Under the pieces are notes generated by a model. It did not search any database. It worked only from the letters and a program-made list of their open reading frames with translations, and had not been told where the DNA came from. From the NCBI GenBank assembly GCA_934047225.1, contig OW203993.1, forward strand, positions 27,294,069-27,358,068: DNA of 64,000 bases, read 5' to 3'. This DNA comes from Ypsolopha sequella. Its lineage: Eukaryota > Arthropoda > Insecta > Lepidoptera > Ypsolophidae. This document shows, piece by piece, positions 31,895 to 42,077 of the stretch. The first letter of the stretch is position 1; each line of letters begins with the position of its first letter. The position numbers and the translations under genes are program-made.

Positions 31895-32517
31895 TTTTTA
31901 TTATTGGCCAAGATAATTGGACACCTCATACAAGTATTATTATTCCTAGACTATGGTCTAATTATCGTGGTCTCTAAAAATAATATATCTGTCTAATGAA
32001 CCTATCAATATATAATAATAGTTACGAACATAAATGTCTTATGTCTTAATATTTACTGAAGTACCTTTTACAACACAAATTCAATTCGTCATCGGCAACG
32101 GCGCTGCGGGAAGTGCAGGCCCTTTGCCCTTGCGTAACAAAGCACAGGTTTGTTTATTCTGTGGCTCAGGCACCCGTTTGAGCCGTAGCGGCTGAGGCTG
32201 GTCGCCGAACAACGGTAGGCGGGGCCGGCCCTCCCTCCGCGCTTTCGGCTTTTCATATACACTCTAGGGGTAGTAGCCACAAGACTGTATAGAGTCGAGT
32301 TGTGCTGAGTCGGCTTTTAAACATGACTTTTACAAAATAGCCGCCGGGTGCTTGGCAGTTGGCAGTCGATACGTTCCGTTTCACGTATTTTTATGGCATA
32401 ATACCTTTTGGCAGCCCGTAGATTGAAGGAATTGCGTTTCATTTCGCGTAAATCTTTCAATGTTAATTTTAATCGTTATGAAATAAAACAGCGGCTCCGG
32501 CAAAAAAAAAAAACGCT
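31895..32517. other. No recognisable gene; GC-rich patch 32090-32290
   Basis: A GC-rich patch (32090-32290) stands out from its AT-rich surroundings and could derive from an LTR or LINE leader. Neither strand gives a protein I recognise. The same stretch occurs at about 45203-45824 and 58503-59124. Confidence 0.35.
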
Positions 32518-34690
32518 AAAAGGGTTCAATTACACCCTAACTACCCCTTCTCATTTACAAAATAATCAAAATTAGGTGTTCATCATCTATATCCAACCCT
32601 ATTATACTGTAACTAGTTTTATCTATGTAAGTATGTACATTAAAATGTCGGAAGTATGCGTGACAAAACAATGGTTCCTGGCATAATAACAGCGTTGTAC
32701 TCTACTGGCTGCAACACATGCTGAGTCAGGGCTTTTTTATCCAGCACTTCATGTTTTGTTTTTGTACCTAAAAATGTGTTTGAATTATTTTGTTGATAGT
32801 GCTGAGTAAATAAAGATTATATCTATCTATCTCTTTACCTATCTAAATCAATTTGTTTAGACCTAACAATGACCAATCGACGCAGTTTTATTTTTACTTT
32901 GCAGCTCTCTAGCACAAAAAACGCAGCGACGTAGGACCTTAAGTGACTGGACAAAATCGATTTGTTTTGACCCCACACTTTAATCCCTATTGATATGAAA
33001 CATGGGCAAATATTTTGCTCGCCAGCTCCGTAACTATAAATAAATGAAAGTATACTTGCAGTTTTAGTTTTGCAGAAACCGTCGAATGCCGTCTTATATC
33101 TCTGCTTCATTACAATAACGTTTTTGTAACACGATTTTGTGATAGCCGTAATTCTGTACCGACTCGATTGTACGATGAATATCACCATATTTCAAAATTT
33201 TTTAGTTTCGTCGAAAAAGTATCATAAAAAAGCACTTCTCAAAAGAGTCATTGTTAAAATCCAGCAGTGTTCCAACAGTGTCACACAGGAACCACATCTT
33301 CATTGTTGAAAAGCAATAAGTTCACCAGTAAAATAAATAACGTTATCCGGAATCAAGCTATTTGTAATTGAAAAATGGCGGCAAAAGCGCGCTTTTTTTT
33401 TTTGTTGAAAATTTATCCTGAATACAAGACCTTTAGGCCATTTCAGAAATGGAGAAGTATCTCAAATCGACTGTTTTTTTTTGTTATTCCAAATGTTTTG
33501 AACCGATTTGAATGATTCGTTTTGAGATTGGCCATGATATGATGCAGGTCTAAAATGACAGCATACCACCCGAGATTTGCTTTGTGGGATGAGGATTTCT
33601 AATTCAAAAAGGGTTCAATTACACCCTAACTACCCCTTCTCATTTACAAAATAATCAAAATTAGGTGTTCATCATCTATATCCAACCCTATTATACTGTA
33701 ACTAGTTTTATCTATGTAAGTATGTACATTAAAATGTCGGAAGTATGCGTGACAAAACAATGGTTCTGGCATAATAACAGCGTTGTACTCTACTGGCTGC
33801 AACACATGCTGAGTCAGGGCTTTTTTATCCAGCACTTCATGTTTTGTTTTGTACCTAAAATGTGTTTGAATTATTTTGTTGATAGTGCTGAGTAAATAAA
33901 GATTATATCTATCTATCTCTTTACCTATCTAAATCAATTTGTTTAGACCTAACAATGACCAATCGACGCAGTTTTATTTTTACTTTGCAGCTCTCTAGCA
34001 CAAAAACGCAGCGACGTAGGACCTTAAGTGACTGGACAAAATCGATTTGTTTTGACCCACACTTTAATCCCTATTGATATGAAACATGGGCAAATATTTT
34101 GCTCGCCAGCTCCGTAACTATAAATAAATGAAAGTATACTTGCAGTTTTAGTTTTGCAGAAACCGTCGAATGCCGTCTTATATCTCTGCTTCATTACAAT
34201 AACGTTTTTGTAACACGATTTGTGATAGCCGTAATTCTGTACCGACTCGATTGTACGATGAATATCACCATATTTCAAAATTTTTTAGTTTCGTCGAAAA
34301 AGTATCATAAAAAAGCACTTCTCAAAAGAGTCATTGTTAAAATCCAGCAGTGTTCCAACAGTGTCACACAGGAACCACATCTTCATTGTTGAAAAGCAAT
34401 AAGTTCACCAGTAAAATAAATAACGTTATCCGGAATCAAGCTATTTGTAATTGAAAAATGGCGGCAAAAGCGCGCTTTTTTTTTTGTTGAAAATTTATCC
34501 TGAATACAAGACCTTTAGGCCATTTCAGAAATGGAGAAGTATCTCAAATCGACTGTTTTTTTTTGTTATTCCAAATGTTTTGAACCGATTTGAATGATTC
34601 GTTTTGAGATTGGCCATGATATGATGCAGGTCTAAAATGACAGCATACCACCCGAGATTTGCTTTGTGGGATGAGGATTTCTAATTCAAA
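32518..34690 (+). repeat. Two tandem 1.08-kb repeats, copy 1
   Basis: AAAGGGTTCAATTACACCC starts units at 32519 and 33608; each ends GAGGATTTCTAATTCAA. The first is lengthened by single-base insertions (1089 versus 1082). The interior has a (TATC)n run after 'gtgctgagtaaataaagatt' and a minus-strand open frame of 84 codons (34024-34278) with no motif I recognise beyond YHKSCYKN. Nature unknown. Confidence 0.9.
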
Positions 34691-35113
34691 TAATTTATTT
34701 TGTAAAACAGGTATAAATAATACACCTTATAGTAAAACACACAATAGAAAACACTTTCTACACGTCAGATTTAATCTTGAAAAAAACAGTATTTATTAAA
34801 ATAATGAACGTACATGAACTAAATAAAAGGTATATTTAATTTATACAGTAATAACAAGGTGAAATCCAATTAACCGACCGAACCCATACCGGAGACCCGG
34901 CCAGAGACCAGGGACAAGGTTCAATGATAATTTTGTTTAAAACAGTAAATAGTACTTGACCTAAGTTAAGGCTGTTCAAGTTATATCTTGTCGTTCGGAA
35001 ACATTTATACTGTGATGTTGGCGTTTCTGAACGAACCCCCGTGTGTCAAACTTGCTGCTGAAATGGTTGCGTAATAAAACAAGTAATATTCTGTAAAATA
35101 TTCTTTTTAATGC
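34691..35113 (+). other. Leader upstream of the copia gag
   Basis: No LTR or primer-binding site could be recognised, although this is where they would lie for the copia element. The sequence is the same in all three units. Confidence 0.35.
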
Positions 35114-36145
35114 ATGGACGCCTATCTAAGACCAGCACAACAAAGATTATGGGCTAATTTTAAGTGCGAGTCAAGTGTAAAAAGTGGAAATATTCAACAC
35201 TTACCCCAGTTACGGGCGGATAATTACACGGCGTGGAAATTACGAGTTGAAGCTCTTCTCGACGACAAACAGGTGCTGGAAGTACTAAAATGTGGCCTGA
35301 AAGACATAAATAGCAGCATAGACTTAAAAAAACAGAATGCTACTGCGAAATCTACAATAATTCAATGCATGGCAGACAAATACCTAACCCACATTCAGGA
35401 CTATGTAACAGCAAAGGAAATGTTTGGAAAGCTGGACAGTATTTTCCAGAGAAAGAGTGTATTCTCAAAATTAATATTAAAAAGAAAGCTCATAAGCTTG
35501 AAATTGCAGAGAAATGTAAAATTGGAGGATTATTTTCAACAATCCGACCAAATTGTTAGAGAGATTGAGGCGTTGGATACAAACATGACCCCAAAAGACA
35601 AAAATTGTCACTTGTTACCATCATTAAATGAAAACTATGAATATGTAATCACAGCGATTGAAACGCTCAACACGGATATAAACCTAGAATTTGTGAAGTC
35701 AAGACTATTATACGAAGAGGCCAAAATTAAGCAAAGAAGTACTAGTGAAGTTTCATTTAGAGCGAACACAGAACAATATAACCATAGAAATAAAAGTCGT
35801 GGAAGGACATCCAATAATAATCATAACAACAGAACTAGAGGTGGACTTTTCATAAGAAGACGCGGACGTGGCCGTTTTCAAGGCAATCATAATTATAGAG
35901 AGCGACCTGATACAAACAAATTTGGATTTATTGCAATGAGTGCAACTATCAATCATAACGAAATTAACCTGTTTATTTTGGATTCAAGGGTGACCAATCA
36001 TATGGTACAGCCAGAGTTAGAGAAATATATGACTAGAGTACAAAAGTTGAAACATCCAGTTGAGATACGTGTTGGCAATGGAGAAAAATTATTTGCCTAC
36101 ACAGAATACAGAATAATAAAAGGCAAGGGCGGACTTATTCCTTAA
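35114..36145 (+). CDS. Truncated Ty1/copia Gag with start of protease, 343 aa (copy 1)
   Basis: Intact frame. Residues about 28-55 (HLPQLRADNYTAWKLRVEAL) are the DUF4219-like start of copia Gag, and residues 60-205 the UBN2-like capsid region. Residues about 225-262 are Asn/Arg/Gly-rich and basic (RTRGGLFIRRRGRGRF) where a CCHC knuckle would be expected; no knuckle is seen. At about residue 290 the protease motif is DSRVTNHM instead of the canonical DSGAT.HM, so the catalytic Gly is lost. The frame stops about 50 residues later and the integrase, reverse transcriptase and RNase H are gone. In an intact element Gag packages the RNA. Here the open frame is shared by all three units. It is either a recent remnant or a retained Gag-like protein. 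Confidence 0.8.
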   Translation: MDAYLRPAQQRLWANFKCESSVKSGNIQHLPQLRADNYTAWKLRVEALLDDKQVLEVLKCGLKDINSSIDLKKQNATAKSTIIQCMADKYLTHIQDYVTAKEMFGKLDSIFQRKSVFSKLILKRKLISLKLQRNVKLEDYFQQSDQIVREIEALDTNMTPKDKNCHLLPSLNENYEYVITAIETLNTDINLEFVKSRLLYEEAKIKQRSTSEVSFRANTEQYNHRNKSRGRTSNNNHNNRTRGGLFIRRRGRGRFQGNHNYRERPDTNKFGFIAMSATINHNEINLFILDSRVTNHMVQPELEKYMTRVQKLKHPVEIRVGNGEKLFAYTEYRIIKGKGGLIP

Positions 36146-36389
36146 AGAAATTTCTTCCAGTCAACCGATGGTGTGGAGAAAGAAAAAAAATTACAAGTAT
36201 CATATTTGTGCAAAAAGAAAAATAATCTTCTTCAAGCCTAATATTTTAATATAATACACTACATACATACTAATACATACACAAATACATAAATACATAC
36301 ATACAAATAAAGTAGCATCAGCTAAAGTACAAATAAAGTAGCAGTCAGTCTAGTCAGAAAGATGAAAGGTAATAATTTTTCAGGTTAAA
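36146..36389. other. Spacer with (ACAT)n microsatellite
   Basis: A run of ACATAC/ATACAT repeats at about 36260-36308 is followed by two copies of 'caaataaagtagca'. Confidence 0.7.
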
Positions 36390-36761
36390 TCTAAAAGAGG
36401 ACACAGAAGGAAGATTTCTGAGGGTTTGCGGAAGTTCATTCCAAAGCCGAACTGCATTGACCGTAAACTATTTAGAAAAACGATCAGTGGTGTGCGCAGG
36501 CATCGCCAGATCGATATAATGACAAAACCGAAGCGCTCTGTTGCTGCGATTAGTGCGTAGGAAAAATCTTTTTTTTAAATAATTAGGGTAAACAGGATTA
36601 TGGAGAACATTATATAACAGGGAAAGAATGTGTACGTTCCTGCGAAGACGAATAGGAATGTAGGAATAGGAAGACGAAATGGCTGCTGCGCGAGTGTTGA
36701 AGAACTTGTTTTGTTTGTACTGCGAATATTTGGCTGCTGGAGTTTTTGTTTGCCCGTACAA
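36390..36761 (-). pseudogene. LINE (Jockey/CR1-group) reverse transcriptase C-terminal relic, copy 1
   Basis: The minus strand reads PIRLRRNVHILSLLYNVLHN, PNYLKKRFFL, PAHTTDRFSK, then after a TAG stop FTVNAVRLWNELPQTLRNLP. This is the conserved tail of Jockey/CR1-like reverse transcriptase proteins (LP.RLRR…F…AVRLWN.LP). Everything upstream of the tail is missing. Confidence 0.75.
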
Positions 36762-37290
36762 AAACTTATACCACTTTTTCAGTCGGTAGTGTTAATTGTT
36801 AAGGTGATTACCCACGCCAACGGCCTTGAGCAATCGGCCTCACCTCCGGGGAGTTACAGGCGCTGCTCCCCGCATGCCTCTGCGCAGACGCCCCGCGCCC
36901 CTCTACAAAGATCGCTAGCGTCGAAATGATTCACACCTCGTAGCGAGGTAGAAATAAATTTATGTAGCATTGTTTTATGCGTAAACCTATAACTATAACT
37001 TTTGTAGCTCAATAGGCTGTGGTGCTGTAACAGAGAGATGTGACCATTCTGTTCCTACTACTACACGGTGATATTTTGGTAGTTTTGAAAACAAACTAGT
37101 GATTATAGTAATCGCGAACTAGTGGTGATAGTACTGAAATCGCGAAAATATATAAAACATATACAACAAAATCGGTTATGTGAGGATACCCGAAAGTGAC
37201 CAAGTTGATATTGGGGTCAGACCTTTATAAATCTTGGGCTTGAGCGGTAACAGACGAGCGTCACTTTGCAGTTGGTAACCGTCAACAGTA

Positions 37291-37450
37291 GGCCCACCAT
37301 GAGTTTGGCACTCGATATACGTTAGCGACTGCGTAAAATATAATGTATTGGAAATTCTGGTTCCTCTCGTATACCGCTAGAACCGCTAAACTCATACAAA
37401 TGTTTTACGCTGTCGCTAACGTGCATCGAGTGCCAAACTCATGGTAGGCC
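37291..37450. mobile_element. MITE with long TIRs, copy 1
   Basis: GGCCCACCATGAGTTTGGCA on the left and, inverted, GGCCTACCATGAGTTTGGCA on the right form arms that continue to CGTTAGCGAC. TA lies at 37289-37290; the right flank is unclear. A perfect small palindrome GGCACAGTATTATACTGTGCC follows at about 37454. Confidence 0.75.
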
Positions 37451-37940
37451 AGAGGCACAGTATTATACTGTGCCAGAGGATTGAGGTAACTAATGTCGGA
37501 GGTAACCGTCTAATGATGGTAGCGTCAGCCGTCGTCGGTTGCAGTCAAACAATTTTTCATAAAAAGTGTCTGTTTTTATATTTGAATGATTTTTGAACGA
37601 TAATGACGAAAAAATATATATATTGATAAAATATAATTTTATTACAATTTTTGTTAATTTCGGTGCTTTTAGAGACTTGAGTGGTATGTATCGGTTATTT
37701 GCGGGTCTCATAATAAAACCGATAGTATGTAATATATTTGGGTACTCAGAAACGGTTTCAATGATGTTGATGCAACTTTTAGATTTTATTTTTATGAAGA
37801 TTGTATTCGCACGTAAAATAAACAAAACACATATTTTTTTAATCTGTAAATTTTAATTATGTTACGTAATCTGTACCACAGTTTCACCTCGCTAACACTT
37901 GTAAGCTCTGATCTGCAGGTAAACTCCCAGTTCAGAGCTC
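37451..37940. other. No recognisable gene
   Basis: AT-rich sequence with short open frames only. Position 37720 in this stretch is where the third unit is cut by the LTR insertion. Confidence 0.4.
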
Positions 37941-37959
37941 CTTACATCCAAACGATCTG

Positions 37960-39110
37960 CAATCAGCATCGGAAAGTCGCAAAATCAATATCCTGCTGGA
38001 TTTCATCGGAGACAAAGGAATATAAATATACAATACCTTTAACCTTGAAGAAAAGAAAACCATCTTATTGGAAGTGGTAAGAAAATTAAAAGACCATTTC
38101 TCGCCGAAGAAAAACCTAACTATGAGTCGAAATGAGTTCTTCATCGCTAAACAAGGAACAACAGAGCAGTTGGAAGACTAATTCACAAAGATTATCAATT
38201 TAGGATTGAGATGTGAGTTTGGTCAACTGCGAGAAGACCATGTGTAAAATCATTGCGGGTCTAGACAATAAATACAATGCGTTAAAGACGCGGCTTATCT
38301 CCAAGGAAGATTCAAAATTAAAACTTGAATATTTTATGAACATTTTGAAGAATGCAGAAGTGTCAAGAAAGTATGTCATGGAGAGCAGCGACAATGGTGA
38401 CAACAGTGTGTTATTTGTGCAAAAGACAGGTAATAGTAATAAATAAAATAAATTCAGGAATCAAGGTAATGTAAATATTAAATCTATCCGTAACTGTAGA
38501 AATTGTGGTAAATCACATGCTCTTAACAAGTTTTTGGCAAGCAATGTTACTTATGTAAAAAGACAAATAATTTTTCCAAATTCTGTAGAAGCAGTAAGAA
38601 TATTCATTTAGTACAACAAGAAGCCGAGAGCTCTAGTAATTCTGTACAAGATGACTTTTTTATTGGCTTAGCTAAAGCCAGTGGCCAAAATATAACGCAG
38701 AAATTCTTACTGCTAGGTCAACAAATAGATGTAAAACTGGACACTGAGGCGGGATGTAATGTAATCAGTAAGGAATTAATTGAGAATTTAGGCTTTAGCA
38801 AGTCAATATTACAACCGTGTAACAAAAAAGTATTTTAGTTGGACGGAAAGTCACTTCAAGTGGCTGGAATGTGTAATTTGGATCTTGTATATCCCAATAA
38901 TCTGAGCTACAAAGTCGAGTTCATTGTTATTGAAGGACAAGTACCTACCTTGTTAGGTTGTAAAACCTGTATGGACTGTAAATTCATTTCGGTGAATACA
39001 GATTTAGTAAACGTCCATACTGTAAATGTTGAACAGACAGTATCTAAGCTAATTGCAAATATTAAATCCAATTTCATTAACCTGTTCGATGGCGGTCTTG
39101 GTTGCCTTCC
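37960..39110 (+). pseudogene. Ty3/gypsy gag-protease relic, copy 1
   Basis: Broken frames give NILLDFIGDKG, NTFNLEEKKTILLEVVRKLK, SRNEFFIAKQGTTEQLED, IIAGLDNKYNALKTRL (capsid), then CRNCGKSHAL (zinc knuckle). These are followed by the protease with KLDTEAGCNVISKELIENLG (active-site DTG now DTE), VAGMCNLDLVYP and IEGQVPTLLG, and the linker NLFDGGLGCLP that normally leads into the reverse transcriptase. At least four stops or frame changes lie in it. The reverse transcriptase is absent: sequence switches at about 39110 to the YqaJ-like relic. Confidence 0.75.
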
Positions 39111-39720
39111 CAGCACGAAAATGCCAAACCAGTGGCACAGGAATTGGCATTGTGGAAGAAAAGCCAGTATGCCGTCTATTCCCATAGCCCAATTGATAAA
39201 GCCAGCAGACAAAAAAAGCTTGTATCAAGACCATGATTATTTGGAAAAGACTGCAGAAGAGCAATATTTTAAATATCTTATTTTAAATAAAGAACAAATA
39301 CAATAATTAGAAACTAAGATACAAACAAATAAGAGGAAATGGTTGAAAGAACGAAAAATGAGACTGCAAAGTTCTAATTTTGGAAAAATATGCAAGCAAA
39401 AAAGCAATAAGTTAAAATTGGCAAGAACTTTTTTAAAAATAAATAATCTGCAGTCTTGCCATAAAACATAGCAGGAAATATGAGCCAACAGCCATAAAAA
39501 AAAATGAGAAAGTTACTGGCTCATCTGTGATGATGTGTGGAATTATAATCTATCCAGAGGTCTAATTTCTAGGCAGCACTCCTGATGCTATGGTAGGAAA
39601 TGATGAATTACTTTAGGTGAAATGCCCATACACGGCAAGCAATGAGAAAATTACTGCAGAAAGCAGCTGAAGTGCCACTCTCCGCCCCGAGTGCATCATC
39701 ACGCGAAAAATCTTAAAAAA
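39111..39720 (+). pseudogene. YqaJ-type (lambda-exonuclease-like) nuclease relic, copy 1
   Basis: Reading on in the frame of the gypsy protease gives KPADKKSLYQDHDYLEKTAE, then after a stop KRKWLKERKMRLQSSNFGKI (the W..R..R.T.SNFG.IC block of YqaJ domains), then SCHKT, and further on GSTPDAMVGNDELL*VKCPY. In this nuclease family the Asp of TPD and the Glu of E-x-K bind the metal. Here the Glu codon position is a TAG stop, and several other stops and shifts are present, so it is dead. YqaJ genes occur in dsDNA viruses, Polintons and insect genomes. Identification is by motif only. Confidence 0.65.
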
Positions 39721-40039
39721 TAGGAATAGTGACCCAATTTCAACGGGAAAAGAATCAGTGAGTGCCATTTATTGAGTGCCAGCCTGTGGAAGAGAAATTA
39801 TCCCCAAAAAAGGTTTTTCTGGACTGCCCCACCCAACCCAAAAGGGAAGTAAAATTTTTTCCCAATAACTTTTAAATTAGATCGTGACCCAGAATTTTTT
39901 TTAGCTCTTTAGAAGCGTTTCATTAGCCCCTTTAATTTGATAATAAAGTTTTGAAAATCGGCCCAGGGTTTGGAAAACTGCGTACAAAAAAACAAAAACC
40001 ACGTTTTTCATACAGAAAAGCCAAGAAAAATTTAGAAAT
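39721..40039. other. No recognisable gene
   Basis: Tail of the YqaJ relic decays here without clear motifs, followed by A-rich sequence. Confidence 0.4.
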
Positions 40040-40086
40040 GCCATCGCCCGCAAGCGAGAGGTCCCGGGTTCGATTCCCGGTTCAGA
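40040..40086 (+). repeat. tRNA-like 3' half (SINE piece), copy 1
   Basis: GAGGTCCCGGGTTCGATTCC contains a perfect B box (GGTTCGATTCC) inside a CCGGG…CCCGG T-stem. There is no D-arm or acceptor stem. 'gttcagagctcct.acatcca' after it recurs at about 37930 before the gypsy relic. Confidence 0.6.
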
Positions 40087-40117
40087 GCTCCTCACATCCA
40101 GATTTACTTTTCTTTCT

Positions 40118-41245
40118 GTGTTTCTATACTGCAATGATATAATGTTAAGAAGTAGGAAAGCTATTTGCTCTAGAATGAGAGACTTGGCAACATTACTGTT
40201 AATTACTAGAAAAAAAGATAAAGAAATGAATACCTTAACGAGCATGATTGATCCTTCTAAATATGAAATATTTATAAGTGTGGTTAAATCCATGTGTGGA
40301 TTTAACGAAGAAACTGAATTTGTCAAAGTGATTAGCATTCCCCCTCGAATACGGCCAGCTATCCTAGGTTGCATAGATATTCTTTACACGCAAACAATAA
40401 TGAGTGACCACTCATCTGCTTACAAAGATGCCTACAAGAAATTGTTGGAGGACTTCAAACAATTACTAGAAATTAATTGGCAATGGGAGATCTCGTCTAA
40501 CGCTGAAAAAACAAGAAAGAGGCTCAATATGACGAAAGATAATATCCTTCCATTGGATGAAGACATAGAAACCGTAATTAAGAAAATCCACGATCTAGAA
40601 TAGAAATATTCTTGCAAATTGAAAAAAGATATAAATGCTGTAAGCTACGAAGATTTGTGTGTAGTGACTATTGCACACATCATATTACTGGATCGTAAAA
40701 GAGCTGGAGATGCGGCCGAAGCAGAATTGACGTTCTACATTAACAGAAAGAATGAAGAATTGCCCAATACAACCCTGCAGACTTCGACGTCAAAACAAAG
40801 GCAGTGTATTGACGAGTTGGAAGTGTTCCAAATACCAGGCAAAAGAACACGTTCAGTCCCCGTTATATTGACAAAAGTAATGCGCGAAAACATTGATCTA
40901 ATTGTGTCATGCCCACCAGTATTAAACATTCCACAAACCCATATTTGTTTGCTCGGCCTATGACAGCTGAACCCTTCGACGGTGGAAAATGCCTCGACAA
41001 GATTAAAAAAATGTGTAATCTAAAGAAACCAGAAATGCTGACTTCAACTGGTATGAGACACCATATAGCTACCATGTCCCAAATTCATGCGAAGCAGAAC
41101 GATCACTACACAGAACAGTTAGCAGGATTTTTGGGTCATGATATGGCAGTTCACTCCAAAAATTATCGGTTACCACATCAAATACTCCAAAAGGCAGTTG
41201 TGGTATCTAAACTAATGGAGTACGAAAATTCTGGACATAGGACAG
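40118..41245 (+). pseudogene. Crypton-like tyrosine recombinase relic, copy 1
   Basis: Codons from 40118 run to a TAG after HDLE (40603), continue in the same frame to about 40945 and then shift by one base into the frame ending near 41245. The N-terminal part (MLRSRKAICSRMRDLATLLL…) is the helical region of a metazoan tyrosine-recombinase family. The catalytic part has Arg I in LDRKRAGDAAE, the HxxR-like site as STGMRHHIATM (His replaced), FLGHDMAVHSKNYRLP with the GH and candidate nucleophile Tyr, and KAVVVSKLM. No reverse transcriptase adjoins it in a DIRS arrangement, so a Crypton is the better fit. One stop and one frameshift make it a pseudogene. Confidence 0.72.
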
Positions 41246-41269
41246 AAAACAATTTGTATAATAATAATT

Positions 41270-42016
41270 TGTATAAGTTTTGTATGGACGTTTTTTCAAT
41301 TGGTAATATAAGATCAGCCTGTAGCTGGCTAGAGATCTTGTTAATCTGGTTTTCCAATTGTGCAGGGGCTAATAGCCGTGTATCTATGTGTCCTTGACTG
41401 ATATCGGTAACTGTGTTGATTAAAGATTGTTGGATATTTCTGATGTTCGTTAAAATGATGGTTGCAGCGAGAGATGATGACGTAATATAATTTGCATTGT
41501 TGTTGTCAAGCCGTACTTTGTTTAATTCAGATGATACATTGAACAGATGATGTCTAATAAATGCAAATTGCTTATTCGTAATATTCTCATTTCGCCGTAA
41601 AATGTTACTTTCAGAATCTTATATTATCGTTTGATTTTTCAGACTCTACTATTATCGTTTGATTTTTAAAGAGGTTTTGAAGGTGATTTTCGTTGGTCGT
41701 AATTTTGTTGATATCGGATTCGTATTGCTCAGCGAATCTCTCGTCTAGCACTCCGGACAATGTGTTAGCGATATAGCCAACACCATTCACGAGTCCCCGT
41801 TTTCTTCTCGAATGAGTCCTCAGCAAAGAGTTGTAATGCTCAATCTCGCCAACTTCATGCTCCAACTGTAGTATCACACTTTCATATTGAGAGTTGCTTG
41901 CAGTGCTAAATTCCTTGATATGATTTACGTATTGCTTGATGTATTATTGTAATATATAACTAGCTTCCATTTATCTCTTATAAATTGTAGGTTTGATATT
42001 TTACCCTTGACTGTCC
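41270..42016 (-). pseudogene. Env-like (F-type fusion protein) relic of the BEL element, copy 1
   Basis: On the minus strand, 60 bases beyond the pol stop, sequence resembles the envelope-like protein found in some insect retroelements. An N-terminal region is followed by a basic RRKR furin-like site and a Gly-rich hydrophobic segment as in baculovirus F-like proteins, then a heptad-like region and an HIDTRLL motif. Stops and frame changes interrupt it near 41610 and 41880. The C-terminal part including any membrane anchor is missing, replaced by the Crypton tail. It cannot make a functional protein. Confidence 0.65.
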
Positions 42017-42077
42017 TTGAGAGAGGTAATATTGTATGATGCACTATTTTCTTGTTGAATACATAGTGATAATAATG

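Noticed and set aside
32089..32280. 63-codon protein in the GC-rich patch (also at 45397 and 58697)
   Set aside because: No motif or codon evidence; openness follows from GC-rich composition.
34024..34278. 84-codon minus-strand protein of the 1.08-kb repeat
   Set aside because: Present in several copies only because the DNA is duplicated; no recognised domain, and the first copy is frame-disrupted.
40040..40086. Functional tRNA gene in each unit
   Set aside because: Only the T-arm half is present; no D-arm or acceptor stem.
39901..40374. 157-codon minus-strand protein opposite the tRNA-like piece (also at 53201)
   Set aside because: Its EPGIEPGTSR segment is the translation of the tRNA-like B-box region, and the rest is antisense to the recombinase relic.
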